The notes under the pieces are model-generated. The model made no database searches. It was not told the origin of the DNA and saw only the letters and a program-made list of their open reading frames with translations. Position numbers and translations under genes: made by a program. Positions 57,601 to 62,329 of a stretch of 64,000 bases of DNA are shown here, in pieces. Each line of letters begins with the position of its first letter. Position 1 is the stretch's first letter. The DNA lies in NCBI GenBank assembly GCA_017506865.1, contig JAFCMP010000112.1, positions 1,984,001-2,048,000 of the forward strand, given 5' to 3'. Source of the DNA: Tribonema minus. Taxonomy: Eukaryota > Sar > Xanthophyceae > Tribonematales > Tribonemataceae.

Positions 57601-58915
57601 ACATCAGAGATTGTGGAGTGGAATAAGCAACTGCGGAAAAATGTGTTGACACTGTTATTTTTAGGACTTTGGCGAGATCCATGACCGACAGTGATACCGC
57701 TGCTACACCACAAGTCATTGCAGGTGCTTGTGACTCGGTGCCGCACCTCCGATACCAGCTCTGCTGGGTGCGAGCCAGCCACAAAAAGATCATTGTTGCT
57801 GCGGCTGGAAAGGTGGTGTAGATCTGCCATGCCTCGTGTTTGTGGGGACTTACCTGCTCTATACGACGCGCCACTGTCAGTTGCCTGATGAAGTCCTTGA
57901 GGCGCACATAGCGCTTGTCCGCATCCATATTTGCTGGCTTGCACATCTCAATGTGGTTGTAGTCCAGCGGATATGCAGCACCCCCAATACTGCGTGCGGA
58001 GCCCTCCGGAACGACAGTACGCGCAGAAAACCAGCCCTGCAAAGAGCACCCATGGACCACAAGTGGTTGGTTGAGCACAGCGCACAAAGTAGCCTGAGCA
58101 GACAGCAGGACGATACGCTCATTATACTAGTTCAAACGTACCGTGCGCGTTGGCCGTTCCTCATAAAAGCTCAGCTTCTTGACAGTTATCGGCAGCAGCT
58201 CCTGGAAGGCGGAGTGGATGCCAGCTAATTGGTCGTTGAAGGGGCTCAGTAGCTCCGCAAGTTTGGATCTCGTTCCACCAAAGGTGGTCCCCAGGCCAGT
58301 CAGTGGGGCACCCGAATGGGGAGTGCCATACCACACCATCCCCCTGACGTTACCACATAGCTGCCGATAACGTGCCTTGTCCTCGTGTTGGCTGCTGCTG
58401 ATGCTGAAGATCGAGGCCTGAATGAAAACCGTCTTCATCACGATACCTCCGAGGCCATGACCAATAAAAACCACAGGGTGATCGACAAAGCCGAGATTCC
58501 CCACTGCAACCAAGTGTTGGCAGATTATCTTGCCGAGGATATCTATGTTGGTATCACCATCACGGGCTTGCGTGCTAGCCGGGTATGAGACAGAGATGAT
58601 GCGGGCCGAGGGAAAATCTTTTGCCAGGAAGGTGTGCATGGCATGCCATGTCGTCTTGTAGGCGTGTTTGTAATCTCCTTGCTGAAGACCATGGAAGAAG
58701 ACCAAATCCATCGTGGCTGCAGAAGGCGCAGGTAGGAGCTGGTATAGAGATTCGTATGCCAGCGTAGCATACTGCGGACAAAGAACAGAGAGCAGCAGCA
58801 GTGCACGGGCCTTCAGTAACATCAAGGTAAACATCCTGACAGCACCATGTTCGTTCAACAACTGCGTCGCACTCACGCTTGGCTCCAAGTTGCCATCGAC
58901 TCCACTCGTGGACAT
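23304..58915 (-). CDS. Alpha/beta-hydrolase-KAP P-loop NTPase fusion gene (partial model)
   Basis: Minus-strand gene read from splice sites and motifs. Exons: 58915-58142 (hydrolase; optional intron 58876-58772), 58093-57854 (hydrolase end), 54166-54011 (Walker A first half), 51390-51157 (Walker A end, membrane segment), 46582-46424 (FNAW block), 43985-43743 (membrane segments), 43385-43269, 26200-25985 (Walker B), 23439-23304 (EYLDKIIQLP block). All joins up to 23,439 are phase 0. KAP NTPases are STAND-type ATPases with membrane segments inside the P-loop domain. Known members include animal Kidins220/ARMS and bacterial PifA, which excludes phage T7. Hydrolase-NTPase fusions are typical of NLR-like sensors in fungi, so a signalling or immune-type role is possible but not shown. 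The intron between 43,269 and 26,200 is about 17 kb and carries the LTR retrotransposon. The 3' end is unresolved. Confidence 0.75.
23440..25984 (-). other. Intron of the hydrolase-KAP gene
   Basis: About 2.5 kb. A minus-strand frame at 24,124-24,732 (202 codons) is the longest here. It is not recognised and has no good splice context. Confidence 0.4.
25985..26200 (-). CDS. KAP NTPase Walker B exon
   Basis: Acceptor GCGCACTTGCAG and donor CAGCAG|GTAAGA; 72 codons, phase 0. It reads GYGMVVTIDDLDRCSKDKIV, then NMLETVHLLL and PIVAFLAIDPRVIIAAVEDK. The DDLDRC Walker B and the following helix-strand pattern closely follow Kidins220 (D.LD.C..DKVLQMLDTVRVLF...FIAIFASDP.III.A). Confidence 0.9.
26201..28808 (-). 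other. Host intron left of the LTR element
   Basis: It contains the 470 bp duplication and a CTG-rich tract. A minus-strand frame at 26,381-26,725 is Ala-rich and unrecognised. The Walker B reading frame also stays open upstream of 26,200 for about 50 codons, so the acceptor position is a choice. Confidence 0.4.
27404..28342. repeat. 470 bp tandem duplication
   Basis: The unit at 27,404-27,873 is repeated at 27,874-28,342 with about two differences seen (GGCACGGCG against GGCACGGTG; CTGAGAGAG against CTGAGGGAG). Each unit starts in a CTG-rich run, includes GTTGTGCAGATGACAGGA motifs and ends TTTCGCTGCGTCATGT. Related GTGCAGATGACAGGATT words lie upstream at about 27,109-27,165, so an older minisatellite-like family is present. 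It lies in the NTPase intron 470 bp left of the LTR element. Confidence 0.85.
28809..28812. repeat. Target-site duplication TAGT (left)
   Basis: TAGT immediately before the left LTR, matching TAGT at 42,216-42,219 immediately after the right LTR. A 4 bp duplication fits Ty3/gypsy integrases. Confidence 0.75.
28813..29210 (-). repeat. Long terminal repeat (3' LTR in element orientation)
   Basis: 398 bp, same length and, by eye, same sequence as 41,818-42,215. On the plus strand it starts TGTGGTGACTGG and ends CTTCACGACA. A purine-rich GGATGGGGG stretch lies just inside it on the minus strand, as a polypurine tract would. Confidence 0.9.
29211..30679 (-). other. 3' untranslated region of the LTR element with short tandem repeats
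   Basis: About 1.47 kb between the Pol stop and the 3' LTR. It contains a 63 bp period duplication at 30,471-30,586 (word ATCTCGTCACCGGTAGATGC) and a 40 bp period duplication near 29,636-29,718 (CCCGCTTGAGGCACTC). GCTCAGCAACT-like words recur between 30,050 and 30,350. No ORF of interest. Confidence 0.6.
30680..36556 (-). CDS. LTR element Pol: methyltransferase-like domain, reverse transcriptase, RNase H, integrase
   Basis: 1958 codons. Residues 1-310 carry the body of a C5-methyltransferase-like fold. Residues 445-555 resemble the beta-rich linker before gypsy reverse transcriptases. Reverse transcriptase about 815-1030, with YIDD at 976-979. RNase H follows (LQTDASDYGLGAVL, then TDHSALAHLM). 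The integrase has an HHCC-type zinc region (GGGHSGF, CLACQK) and a catalytic core (GFDIVGPL, then DNAKEF). The C-terminus has a small module (KGDIIRVSLAAWVDGSDDS), beta-barrel-like rather than a typical chromodomain. Order PR-RT-RH-IN defines Ty3/gypsy. Confidence 0.9.
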   Translation of the reverse strand: MGAIMGGAQVAMAVETSEDFAKVFRASHPTVPTLIGDYTSDEVWDKIVELDPDLVTASTTPQLVHKAVQQGVKRLLIENAPELGLTVSGVLALEAALNAGYHILSFELSGENLGFPNLRNRVFLLMMKGDQSVVDALQRVAHKVERAKHKDKHELQITPMEMWGVTNPVFVLPPRNATARWTHEMTRSVPTLVARHFHAFREPSDSDMRKGDTQYNATQRYAPSQADLLRANGLWWLKVPPGITQSTLAKGSGQILLAPVMSFIIRTLRTEPVLFDLQRQQAPIPPRMIEDGLFVQTLGPYDLPDDHPQGGTSVGPVLVSQHLQGMPFLRKLKYKQGFAMGAANHNREPGPQPSTADHAKKTACETSAQASASNSTSEGDETSTDSGEAGGDDEDGHRSGGARTPGKLTMMEAYTIAMDHADERFGKNQVSDNPELAAAAETELPGWDNIVLVAEQGAALQKQATVYIAKKYPVTEATADGIAVVVTWTGDAPPGNYVLEGAIDPRGHWAVRRQRVLVEEGMHTSTINLTIVKRTGKLKPGVKLGHLHLLDEDLWKRQSHRCEVETTRSLIALTSVQEKDEKQQLLEKRLTAIKARIAQIERNDRLATVCFMVAAGYVTPAEAQAEAPNVISGTAAEALFAESCDVGWGCGAQVDPSSTSTTSTSSMADKVNSAKLNPVSDSRVQTLSVEEPHADKIVHKARPPAEPPPPNAPCTAVPETHNKPKKEAKVDVESQPGVGADSSAAQECTDDEAVQRARELEWLAAFRVGELEHLTEVQRMQLTDLLRKMARKGIFSHDGRPGKVSLVRHHIDVGDARPVRSRLRKYSLKELEVLWKEIDFLLKKGVIEPSNSPWNSPLMIIPKPDGGMRVVQDLRAVNQAVKERGGGQDGFPLPRIDEVHSVLNGSEWFSSMDAVAGFWHVELDRESRPITAFQTKWGCYQWKVGPMGLMNMPSTFQRLMQLAMGHDALWVYALVYIDDILVFSKTFKEHMKHLEIVLSRLLSVGIKLKPSKCHFAMREVKFLGHVVDAQGKRVDPSKVEAIEKIPLPSDLHDVRSFLCMAAYYRQYISHFSTITEPLVNLTRKGVPFELSDDCIAAWQVLKEALKTSPVLAHPDLKGILNGSVKLVLQTDASDYGLGAVLTQICPTNGEHPIGYYSRTLKSAERNYGTYDREALAAMEGVHYFRQFLHNGNTFILQTDHSALAHLMGGSEPRTKRQERYISELQEYNMDIVHRPGRENGNADALSRIRDGTFVTVSAGVAFSNDAATTSQHGGIQRPAPVPGNFSSVVLPAACECDDAAGVKIVSINITASRVAQLFPEDGDENMDLEAELEDGHEDINNKDTGGKVDGNRQRHRAVFEAGDLVSSLSKDAVLGKVAKYLTTSLRAGGPPHGLSPREVEDARAFERAGYYMRNGRMHFAAGGRSHKTGTDLLVVPKSLRERVFEECHDGAIGGGHSGFARTYDKVRRRYFWPGMYSDVFKWVLTCLACQKRKSKRDMRVRVHGFGDVDLQHAFQLVGFDIVGPLPKTARGNTFILVFTDYLTRWPEAFAIPDKSAVTVARVIVSEIIPRHGCPQMFLCDNAKEFRGLLMKELTRLVGIEQRFTSPYHPACNGLTERTNGTLVNLLAMMVEDNQKNWDSVLPMALFNHRACTNTTYGMSPFRMLYGREPLLPFEAMLGDLRAPELSRRWKSAAEHLHVIHELIKEGHRLVQVSLQEQEERLRAAAAQEKGFARRFEPGDHVLVHYPPVRKGLSKKLKAERWLGPFVVERRIPGLDTYVLRATHAGQVMLKYIHCSRLKLATERQLEVAVPPPPDVHLPTRDQQHVPRDPADRPSAAAAPAPREKCPYAKGDIIRVSLAAWVDGSDDSCDGYVVHIASNGTVEFICPIDAAEPDELTAQLPSFANRYKGHATKGDKHLARLIYTLHHSSPFLGERTGSFWQPLATAPAVRFCNTIVYVN
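35640..36620 (-). other. Cytosine-5 DNA methyltransferase-like domain inside the LTR element
   Basis: Motifs run in the order of the C5-MTase family: motif I (VVDLGGG), motif II (VAMAVETSEDFAKVFRASHP), a motif III-IV region (GDYTSDEVWDKIVELDPDLV), motif VI (LLIENAPEL), motif VIII (GYHILSFELSGENLGFPNLR followed by NRVFLL) and a C-terminal block (GSGQILLAPVMSFIIRTL) like motif X. This spans about 300 codons between the protease and reverse transcriptase regions. The fold assignment is fairly secure by pattern. The domain is divergent, and whether it is or was active cannot be judged by eye. Confidence 0.75.
36556..37125 (-). CDS. LTR element middle frame: acidic linker and start of the methyltransferase-like domain
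   Basis: 189 codons. Strongly acidic (SDSEADYPSDSETE, then ESDDDDTDLTSDSEADY) with the start of a methyltransferase motif I (NLKVVDLGGG) at its end. It lies between the Gag-protease frame and the main Pol frame and overlaps both at its borders. Confidence 0.6.
   Translation of the reverse strand: MLDAPLTQDGEPGPKFVLGTGVGAEKVQVQPPIDLDNEQDERVVSVEALPKTGWETDVSCPCWRTDKTVEVESVYSDSDASSAELVDDYVQATDWSESDDDDTDLTSDSEADYPSDSETEICVAASELTENRRLGCYNKKGGSDWVLENCHVDRWSQISAVEHGEYPNVEQMLVPNLKVVDLGGGLAAP
37059..40979 (-). CDS. LTR element Gag-protease reading frame
   Basis: 1306 codons. The N-terminal third contains a small beta-rich module (about residues 125-180: GELVVVWFGRNDKLVGRMG). A Gln-rich stretch at about 413-540 (CTG runs on the plus strand) is followed by a helical Gag-core-like region (about 600-850). 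Next come an Arg/Gly-rich segment (GFGGGYGRGGFGG, near 950) in the place of a nucleic-acid-binding tail, and an aspartic-protease-like region around VYLDSCAGCNVM (near 1105). It overlaps the next frame slightly. Gag proteins form the particle that packages element RNA (family knowledge). Confidence 0.75.
40980..41817 (-). other. 5' leader of the LTR element
   Basis: 838 bp between the 5' LTR and the Gag start, without a conserved domain. A plus-strand frame at 41,408-41,797 is antisense and not considered real. Confidence 0.6.
41818..42215 (-). repeat. Long terminal repeat (5' LTR in element orientation)
   Basis: 398 bp, apparently identical to 28,813-29,210. On the minus strand a TGG triplet follows the LTR end after one base (ATGGCTGATCTCGG), the position of a tRNA primer-binding site. 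The tRNA was not identified. Confidence 0.9.
42216..42219. repeat. Target-site duplication TAGT (right)
   Basis: Partner of 28,809-28,812. Together they mark the precise insertion point in the host intron. Confidence 0.75.
42220..43268 (-). other. Host intron remnant right of the LTR element
   Basis: No exon recognised. A CAG/GCC-rich patch lies at about 42,930-43,090. Extra small exons of the NTPase could be hidden here. Confidence 0.4.
43269..43385 (-). CDS. Exon 7: short exon of the KAP gene
   Basis: Acceptor TTCATTTGCAG and donor AACG|GTGAGT; 39 codons, phase 0, reading QVQIAAGPVNRITIEATDSH, then GDAYVWLMARVRKELT. I see no catalytic motif. Its place in the protein is inferred from strand, phase and strong splice borders. 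Confidence 0.65.
43743..43985 (-). CDS. Exon 6: two membrane segments of the KAP NTPase
   Basis: Acceptor TGTGCGCAG and donor GAAG|GTAAAT; 81 codons, phase 0. After a basic segment (FGRRKLAEARMAG) come two hydrophobic stretches, FWPVLWSAVVTTILLIILFV and WTLAVVPITGAFTLCL. They are separated by a short polar loop, consistent with a hairpin anchoring the NTPase in a membrane. Confidence 0.75.
43986..46423 (-). other. Intron of the hydrolase-KAP gene
   Basis: About 2.4 kb without a recognised exon. A GTACC/CAGGTAC-rich stretch near 44,780-45,260 recurs in degenerate form. Nothing else stands out. Confidence 0.45.
46424..46582 (-). CDS. Exon 5: KAP FNAW block
   Basis: Acceptor GCCTTTGCAG and donor CAG|GTAAGC; 53 codons, phase 0. 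It contains ERKFIIVEFNAWQASASDIP, then WIALVCRMFEQ. The (V/F)FNAW.....D.pW.al block is a KAP hallmark following the first membrane insert. Confidence 0.85.
48369..48830 (+). repeat. Dispersed repeat with conserved protein block, copy A
   Basis: Plus-strand reading includes IHIGQACGYVDLSSMEV and GHQLVASGGPQYEVHWVAAI, and shares protein-level similarity with the minus-strand copy at 56,255-56,661 (HIGEACG, SMSV, GHQLLAPGGPQYGVHIAAAI). DNA similarity continues past the shared block. It is probably a fragment of an unidentified transposable element; the family is unknown to me. The copy contains in-frame stops. Confidence 0.5.
49529..49816 (+). mobile_element. LINE 3'-end fragment related to the 1,290-2,513 tail
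   Basis: 95 codons on +, reading FVPFVQGSYRQLG, then RFVKDLAMHSALCTGG and LKLTERVMEYVRSAVML. This matches the C-terminal 90 residues of the 1,290-2,513 ORF (FVPFVQESYGRLG, FVKELAMHSALCSGG, LARELAERVMAYTRGARML). It lacks everything upstream, as expected for a 5'-truncated LINE insertion. It lies in an intron of the hydrolase-KAP gene, in opposite orientation. Confidence 0.7.
51157..51390 (-). CDS. Exon 4: end of Walker A, charged linker and membrane segment
   Basis: Acceptor TTGCCTGCAG and donor CAAG|GTAGGC; 78 codons. It begins SDLLLRIIKRLRGK, giving WGAGKSDLLLRI across the splice, a textbook P-loop plus helix. A charged stretch (DEGLRDLEELEAEQDK) and one hydrophobic segment (VFIALWLVLLTLCLPISWCV) follow. 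KAP NTPases typically carry membrane helices inserted at this position, between Walker A and the FNAW block. Confidence 0.85.
51391..54010 (-). other. Intron of the hydrolase-KAP gene
   Basis: About 2.6 kb with no exon, RNA gene or clear repeat recognised. The intron interrupts the Walker A coding sequence. Confidence 0.5.
54011..54166 (-). CDS. Exon 3: KAP NTPase N-terminus and first half of Walker A
   Basis: Acceptor GATTCACAG and donor AAG|GTGACT; 52 codons. It reads DALDHEALAEALTAQV, then SWPLAVGIYAPWGAGK, matching the KAP start (D..aLA..I...pl.iGIyGpWGsGK). The Walker A Ser is supplied by the next exon, so the nucleotide-binding loop only exists after splicing. Confidence 0.85.
54167..57853 (-). 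other. Large intron of the hydrolase-KAP gene
   Basis: No exon recognised. It carries one copy of a dispersed repeat (56,255-56,661, minus). Open frames elsewhere are short. The direct joining of exon 2 to the Walker A exon across this intron is inferred from matching phase and strand, so extra exons could be missed. Confidence 0.4.
56255..56661 (-). repeat. Dispersed repeat with conserved protein block, copy B
   Basis: Minus-strand counterpart of 48,369-48,830. It reads HIGEACGLVVVPSMSV, then GHQLLAPGGPQYGVHIAAAI and LPFQADSQVARAV. It lies in the intron between the hydrolase and NTPase exons. Probable unidentified transposon remnant. Confidence 0.5.
57854..58093 (-). CDS. Exon 2: C-terminal part of the hydrolase domain
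   Basis: Acceptor CTGCTCAG and donor CAG|GTAAGT; 80 codons, phase 0 at both ends. It contains VVPEGSA and DYNHIEMCKP, the SERAC1-like block that carries the catalytic His, and then DKRYVRLKDFIRQL. These follow exon 1 (FYEERPTRT) in the order expected for the family. After it, a 3.7 kb intron leads to the NTPase exons in the same phase. Confidence 0.75.
58142..58915 (-). CDS. Exon 1: alpha/beta-hydrolase domain (SERAC1/PGAP1/DUF676-like)
   Basis: 258 codons. From residue 69 it reads MDLVFFHGLQQGD (oxyanion HG), then FPSARIISVSYPAS, HPVVFIGHGLGGIVMK (152-161) and GMVWYGTPHSGAPL (192-205). This is the SERAC1/PGAP1-like fold, which normally has GHSLGG at the nucleophile elbow. Here the Ser codon is GGC (Gly), so hydrolase activity is doubtful. 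An in-frame 105 bp segment (58,876-58,772) has good splice borders (GTGAGT...CCGCAG), so two N-terminal versions are possible: MSTSGVDGNLEPS joined to YATLAYES, or both continuous. The exon ends at ACG|GTACGT before a 48 bp intron. Start Met chosen because an in-frame stop lies just upstream. Confidence 0.75.
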
Positions 58916-61509
58916 TCTTCTTGTCGGTCAGGAAACCTGCACAAAGGGTAGTAGCAATAAAATGGCAAAATTTAGTGGCACTCCTTGAGCGCATGAAATG
59001 CAACGAAGGCAACAGGTAAAGTGCCAAACACACTAGGAACACTACGCGAGCTCTGCACGACATTACGATAACTGGTGTCAAACGCTAGTTATAAGCATGT
59101 CCTCCACAACATTACTGAAGTCGACGGAGGGTACCAACATCTGCGATATAATCCTGGGATGCTGCGCTGCTGGTGGACACTAGCAAAGCAGTAGCTGCCG
59201 AGGTTGCACCTTGGCGCTGTGCAGCCGTCCAAAGGCGTACTCATCTACTTGTGCATTCGTTTTCGTGCCTGCTGCGCAAATGCCACGTGCGAAGACCTAC
59301 ATGAAGCAATTGAGTGCCAACATGTAAGATGTTACTCTGAGGGTATACACAAAACCTGGGGGTTGAGGTCATATGTTTCAAAGTGTTATGCTACTTCTGT
59401 TTAGTACTTCAACAAACGCCAACCCCACATGTGAACCGCAACATCTAGGAGCGGATGGGACAAGATTGCTGTAAGACACTTGAATGTTTGAAACATGTAC
59501 TTCTTAACACAAGCTCAAAGACGCATGTACTCAATGTTCCATGTATTGGATTTGCCCAACATGTCAAAACAAGCGGGGGTTGACTGTAAGTTTGGGACCG
59601 CCAGCTAAAAACGTGGCCACGTTTTGTGCATGAGCTAATAGGCTCCCAGCGCATAGATGCACGTGTATAATTGTTACGTAGCAGCAGGTAAATCCAGCAG
59701 AATATCCCACCGAAACCTCGACCTTTCATCGCTTCAGCTTTGTTAAAATTGGAGCGTGCACATGGTGGCAGGCAACAAGGGCGAGAGGCCCAGCAATGCT
59801 AAGGAGCCGAGATAGTGCCAAGATCGTGCTGTCAGCAAACACCATGCCATCCGCTTCCCGCGCATTGTGCCATGCATGTGGTGCTGCTTCTGAACTGTTT
59901 GCAGCTGCTGCCGAGTTTGCACGGGTGGAGGCGGTGGTGAGACAAGTGATTGCTGCTGCTGCAGCGGCGGAAAGCGCGATTGCTGTGCTCAATCTCTGCC
60001 AAGGACACGCCTTCTGCTGCTGTAGCAGTGACCGGGTTATAGCACCAGCAGCTGAGGTCTTGCTGCCCTCGAGCAGCTGGTAGCAACCCCTGGAAGCCGG
60101 AGGCCAACGGAGGCCAATGAGCCAGCTGGGCCAAGACCTACCCCCGCAAATAACATGTCAGTTTGCCACGTGCAAGTTGGCTTGTGATGAGATATGGAAC
60201 ACATTGATACTGATTGTTACAAATACAGTCTATATTTTTACCAGACTTTCTTGCTCTAGTGCCCGAAGCAAACCACAGCAAGTACTTTCAAATCCGGCCA
60301 CTGACTTGCGCACAGTTGAGCTTCTGTACTGACTACATTTCATATTTTGTGTAAGATAGCAGTGCACATTTGTGTTTTCGCAGCCCCTGTACCTGACCAT
60401 GTTACTGTTCACCGTTATGTAGTACTCTCTGAGTAATACCGTAGTACAGTCACGTTTTGAACTTCACTCGCCAGCACCTGTACATCACATGCTGTGTCCT
60501 AGGATCGCTGACTTTCGCAGTCTCAAATATTGTGTAGCGGCCCCAGGTGAACAGCAGTCAGCAGTGCCACCGGGATACTCGTGCAGCAGCCCAAAGAATG
60601 CAAGCAGCTGCATGTGCATGCACCTCCCTCGCACGCCAAGAGGGGAAGGTGGGAGACGCGGGCTGAACCAGGAGCTGCGAAATCGTTGTACGCTGCTCAG
60701 TCAGGGTTGTGGTCGAGGCCTCGCCCTGGTGATAAGCACGAGCCAACTACCAAAACGCTACTCCACCGCCGCAACAGCGAGCAAAAGCTCCGTTCAGGCC
60801 ATGCTCTGCTTGTGGTATTGGTGTGAAGTGTGTGTCCTCCTCTTACTGCTGCTGCGTTTGGTGCGCCGAGCTGTATGTACATTTATTATCATGTTTAGGT
60901 CCACAACCCCTTGGCCCGACAGCGTGTGTACGTACTTTTTACTGTCCACATTTCACGCAGCAGCAGAAGCAGCAGCAGCAGCAGCAGCTCTGAGGCAGTG
61001 TACGATCTCCGCAGCGGGTCTGCACTCAGCAGGATTGATTCATGCAAAACCTTCGCGACTCACCTACTGCTGTTGGTGGAGCTGCACTTCTGCTCCCAGG
61101 AGCCCACTCTCCACGCACGTGATGTTTCTGTTGTTTTGTCCTCCAGGCAGCACGCGCCACCAGCCTGCGAGCTCTCTCTCTTGTGTCGACACAACACACA
61201 CACCCACCCACCCACACACAAAATCGTACTAGTGCGGAAGGGGGATACTAATAGGGGTAGTGCGGGGGGCGGTCTCACTTTGTCGGGGGCGTCCCGTTGC
61301 GCGAGGGAGCGTGAGCGAGCGCGCGCAGGGCGCACGCCTCCTACTTCAGGGGGATGCTGGGCAGTTGAAGTGTGTATATGTACACATTACTTCTGTTGAA
61401 TTTCGCAGTGAAACTCCCAGGCAGGGAGGAGCAGCGTGGCACAGTTGGAGGGAAGCATCACTTAGCGGCTGCAACGAGCGAGCAGCAGCAGTAAGAGAGG
61501 TGTAAAGCA
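58916..61509. other. 5' flank of the hydrolase-KAP gene; no gene resolved
   Basis: A minus-strand Ala-rich frame at 59,726-60,050 (LSAAAAAAITCLTTASTRAN, then a hydrophobic end) could be an upstream exon of the hydrolase-KAP gene or unrelated. Plus-strand frames at 60,489-61,399 are low complexity. No promoter element is recognised. Confidence 0.35.
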
Positions 61510-61525
61510 GGCAGCAGCAGGCCGC

Positions 61526-61557
<32 letters not shown>

Positions 61558-61587
61558 TGCAGCAGCAGCAGCTGCAGCAGCAGCGCA
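61510..61587. repeat. CAG/CAGCTG triplet tract
   Basis: A nearly pure CAG run with CTG interruptions (from about 61,528). It would encode poly-Gln or poly-Ala on + and poly-Ala or poly-Leu on -. Confidence 0.8.
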
Positions 61588-61763
61588 GGCAGTTGTTGCA
61601 GGAAAGGGACCTTCAGCCGGACGCCTGAAGGTGATCGGCAGGGATGACGGCGTGGTTCCAGCGTGGTGAGTGCAGGATTCAGATGCAGAAATACGGTCCC
61701 ACACGCAAGTTCACGACATTTTTATTGATTTCATGTGGTCCTTTCCTCGTGTGCCTTGCACAG

Positions 61764-61987
61764 TGGCGGGCCTGCCGCATGCGGGGACCATTGCGGCAAC
61801 CATGGACGCGTGGTTTGCATCTTTCGTGATGCTGAAGTGGATGGTGCTGGTCAGCACGTACATGCTAAAGCAAGCGCTGGAGGCGCTTGCTTTGAAGGAA
61901 AGTCTGTTCATGTTCACAGTGGTCGATGACATCAATGTCTTCGTATACATGCTGACATGTGATTTACTGTGTGCAGCAGTACCCTGA
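61764..61987 (+). CDS. Candidate membrane-protein exon, unrecognised
   Basis: After an acceptor-like CCTTGCACAG the frame reads AGLPHAGTIAATMDAWFASF, then MLKWMVLVSTYMLKQALEAL and FMFTVVDDINVFVYML. It looks like natural protein sequence with one or two amphipathic or membrane helices. The donor is unclear. With the segment at 62,211 it may form a plus-strand gene. Function unknown. Confidence 0.3.
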
Positions 61988-62210
61988 CCTGTGCAACTTG
62001 CCTAGTAAGAGAACCACTCCGACACAGACATGTGCCCGATGCGAACCTCTTTGGATTGGTGCAATATGCCCTCAACAACCCGCAAGCCATTGCCGCCGCA
62101 ATGGCAGCACATATGTGATATCCCGCTGCCTGCTCTGCCAGCGTCGATGCCTTCACTGTCGCTCTTCTATCATCTGAAAAGTGCTTTTTTTTGTTTTCCG
62201 CACACCAGGG

Positions 62211-62329
62211 TGTATTTGTGGACGAGATGGGGCATGAGCTCGGCGCGCACCAGGCTGTGGTGATGGTGCTGGCATACTGGATCATTTGGGCAGGGCTTTG
62301 TGCGGCGGTATGGCAAGCATGGTGGGTTT
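62211..62329 (+). CDS. Candidate membrane-protein exon, unrecognised
   Basis: Acceptor GCACACCAG then GVFVDEMGHELGAHQ and a long hydrophobic helix (AVVMVLAYWIIWAGLCAAVW, then QAWWVFCAVLF). It may continue the gene begun at 61,764. DEMGHELG resembles a zinc-peptidase HExxH motif but has Asp in the first position, and the context does not support a peptidase. Confidence 0.3.

Noticed and set aside
62211-62260. DEMGHELG as a zinc-peptidase motif
   Set aside because: The first zinc ligand position is Asp and a membrane helix follows directly; no peptidase context.
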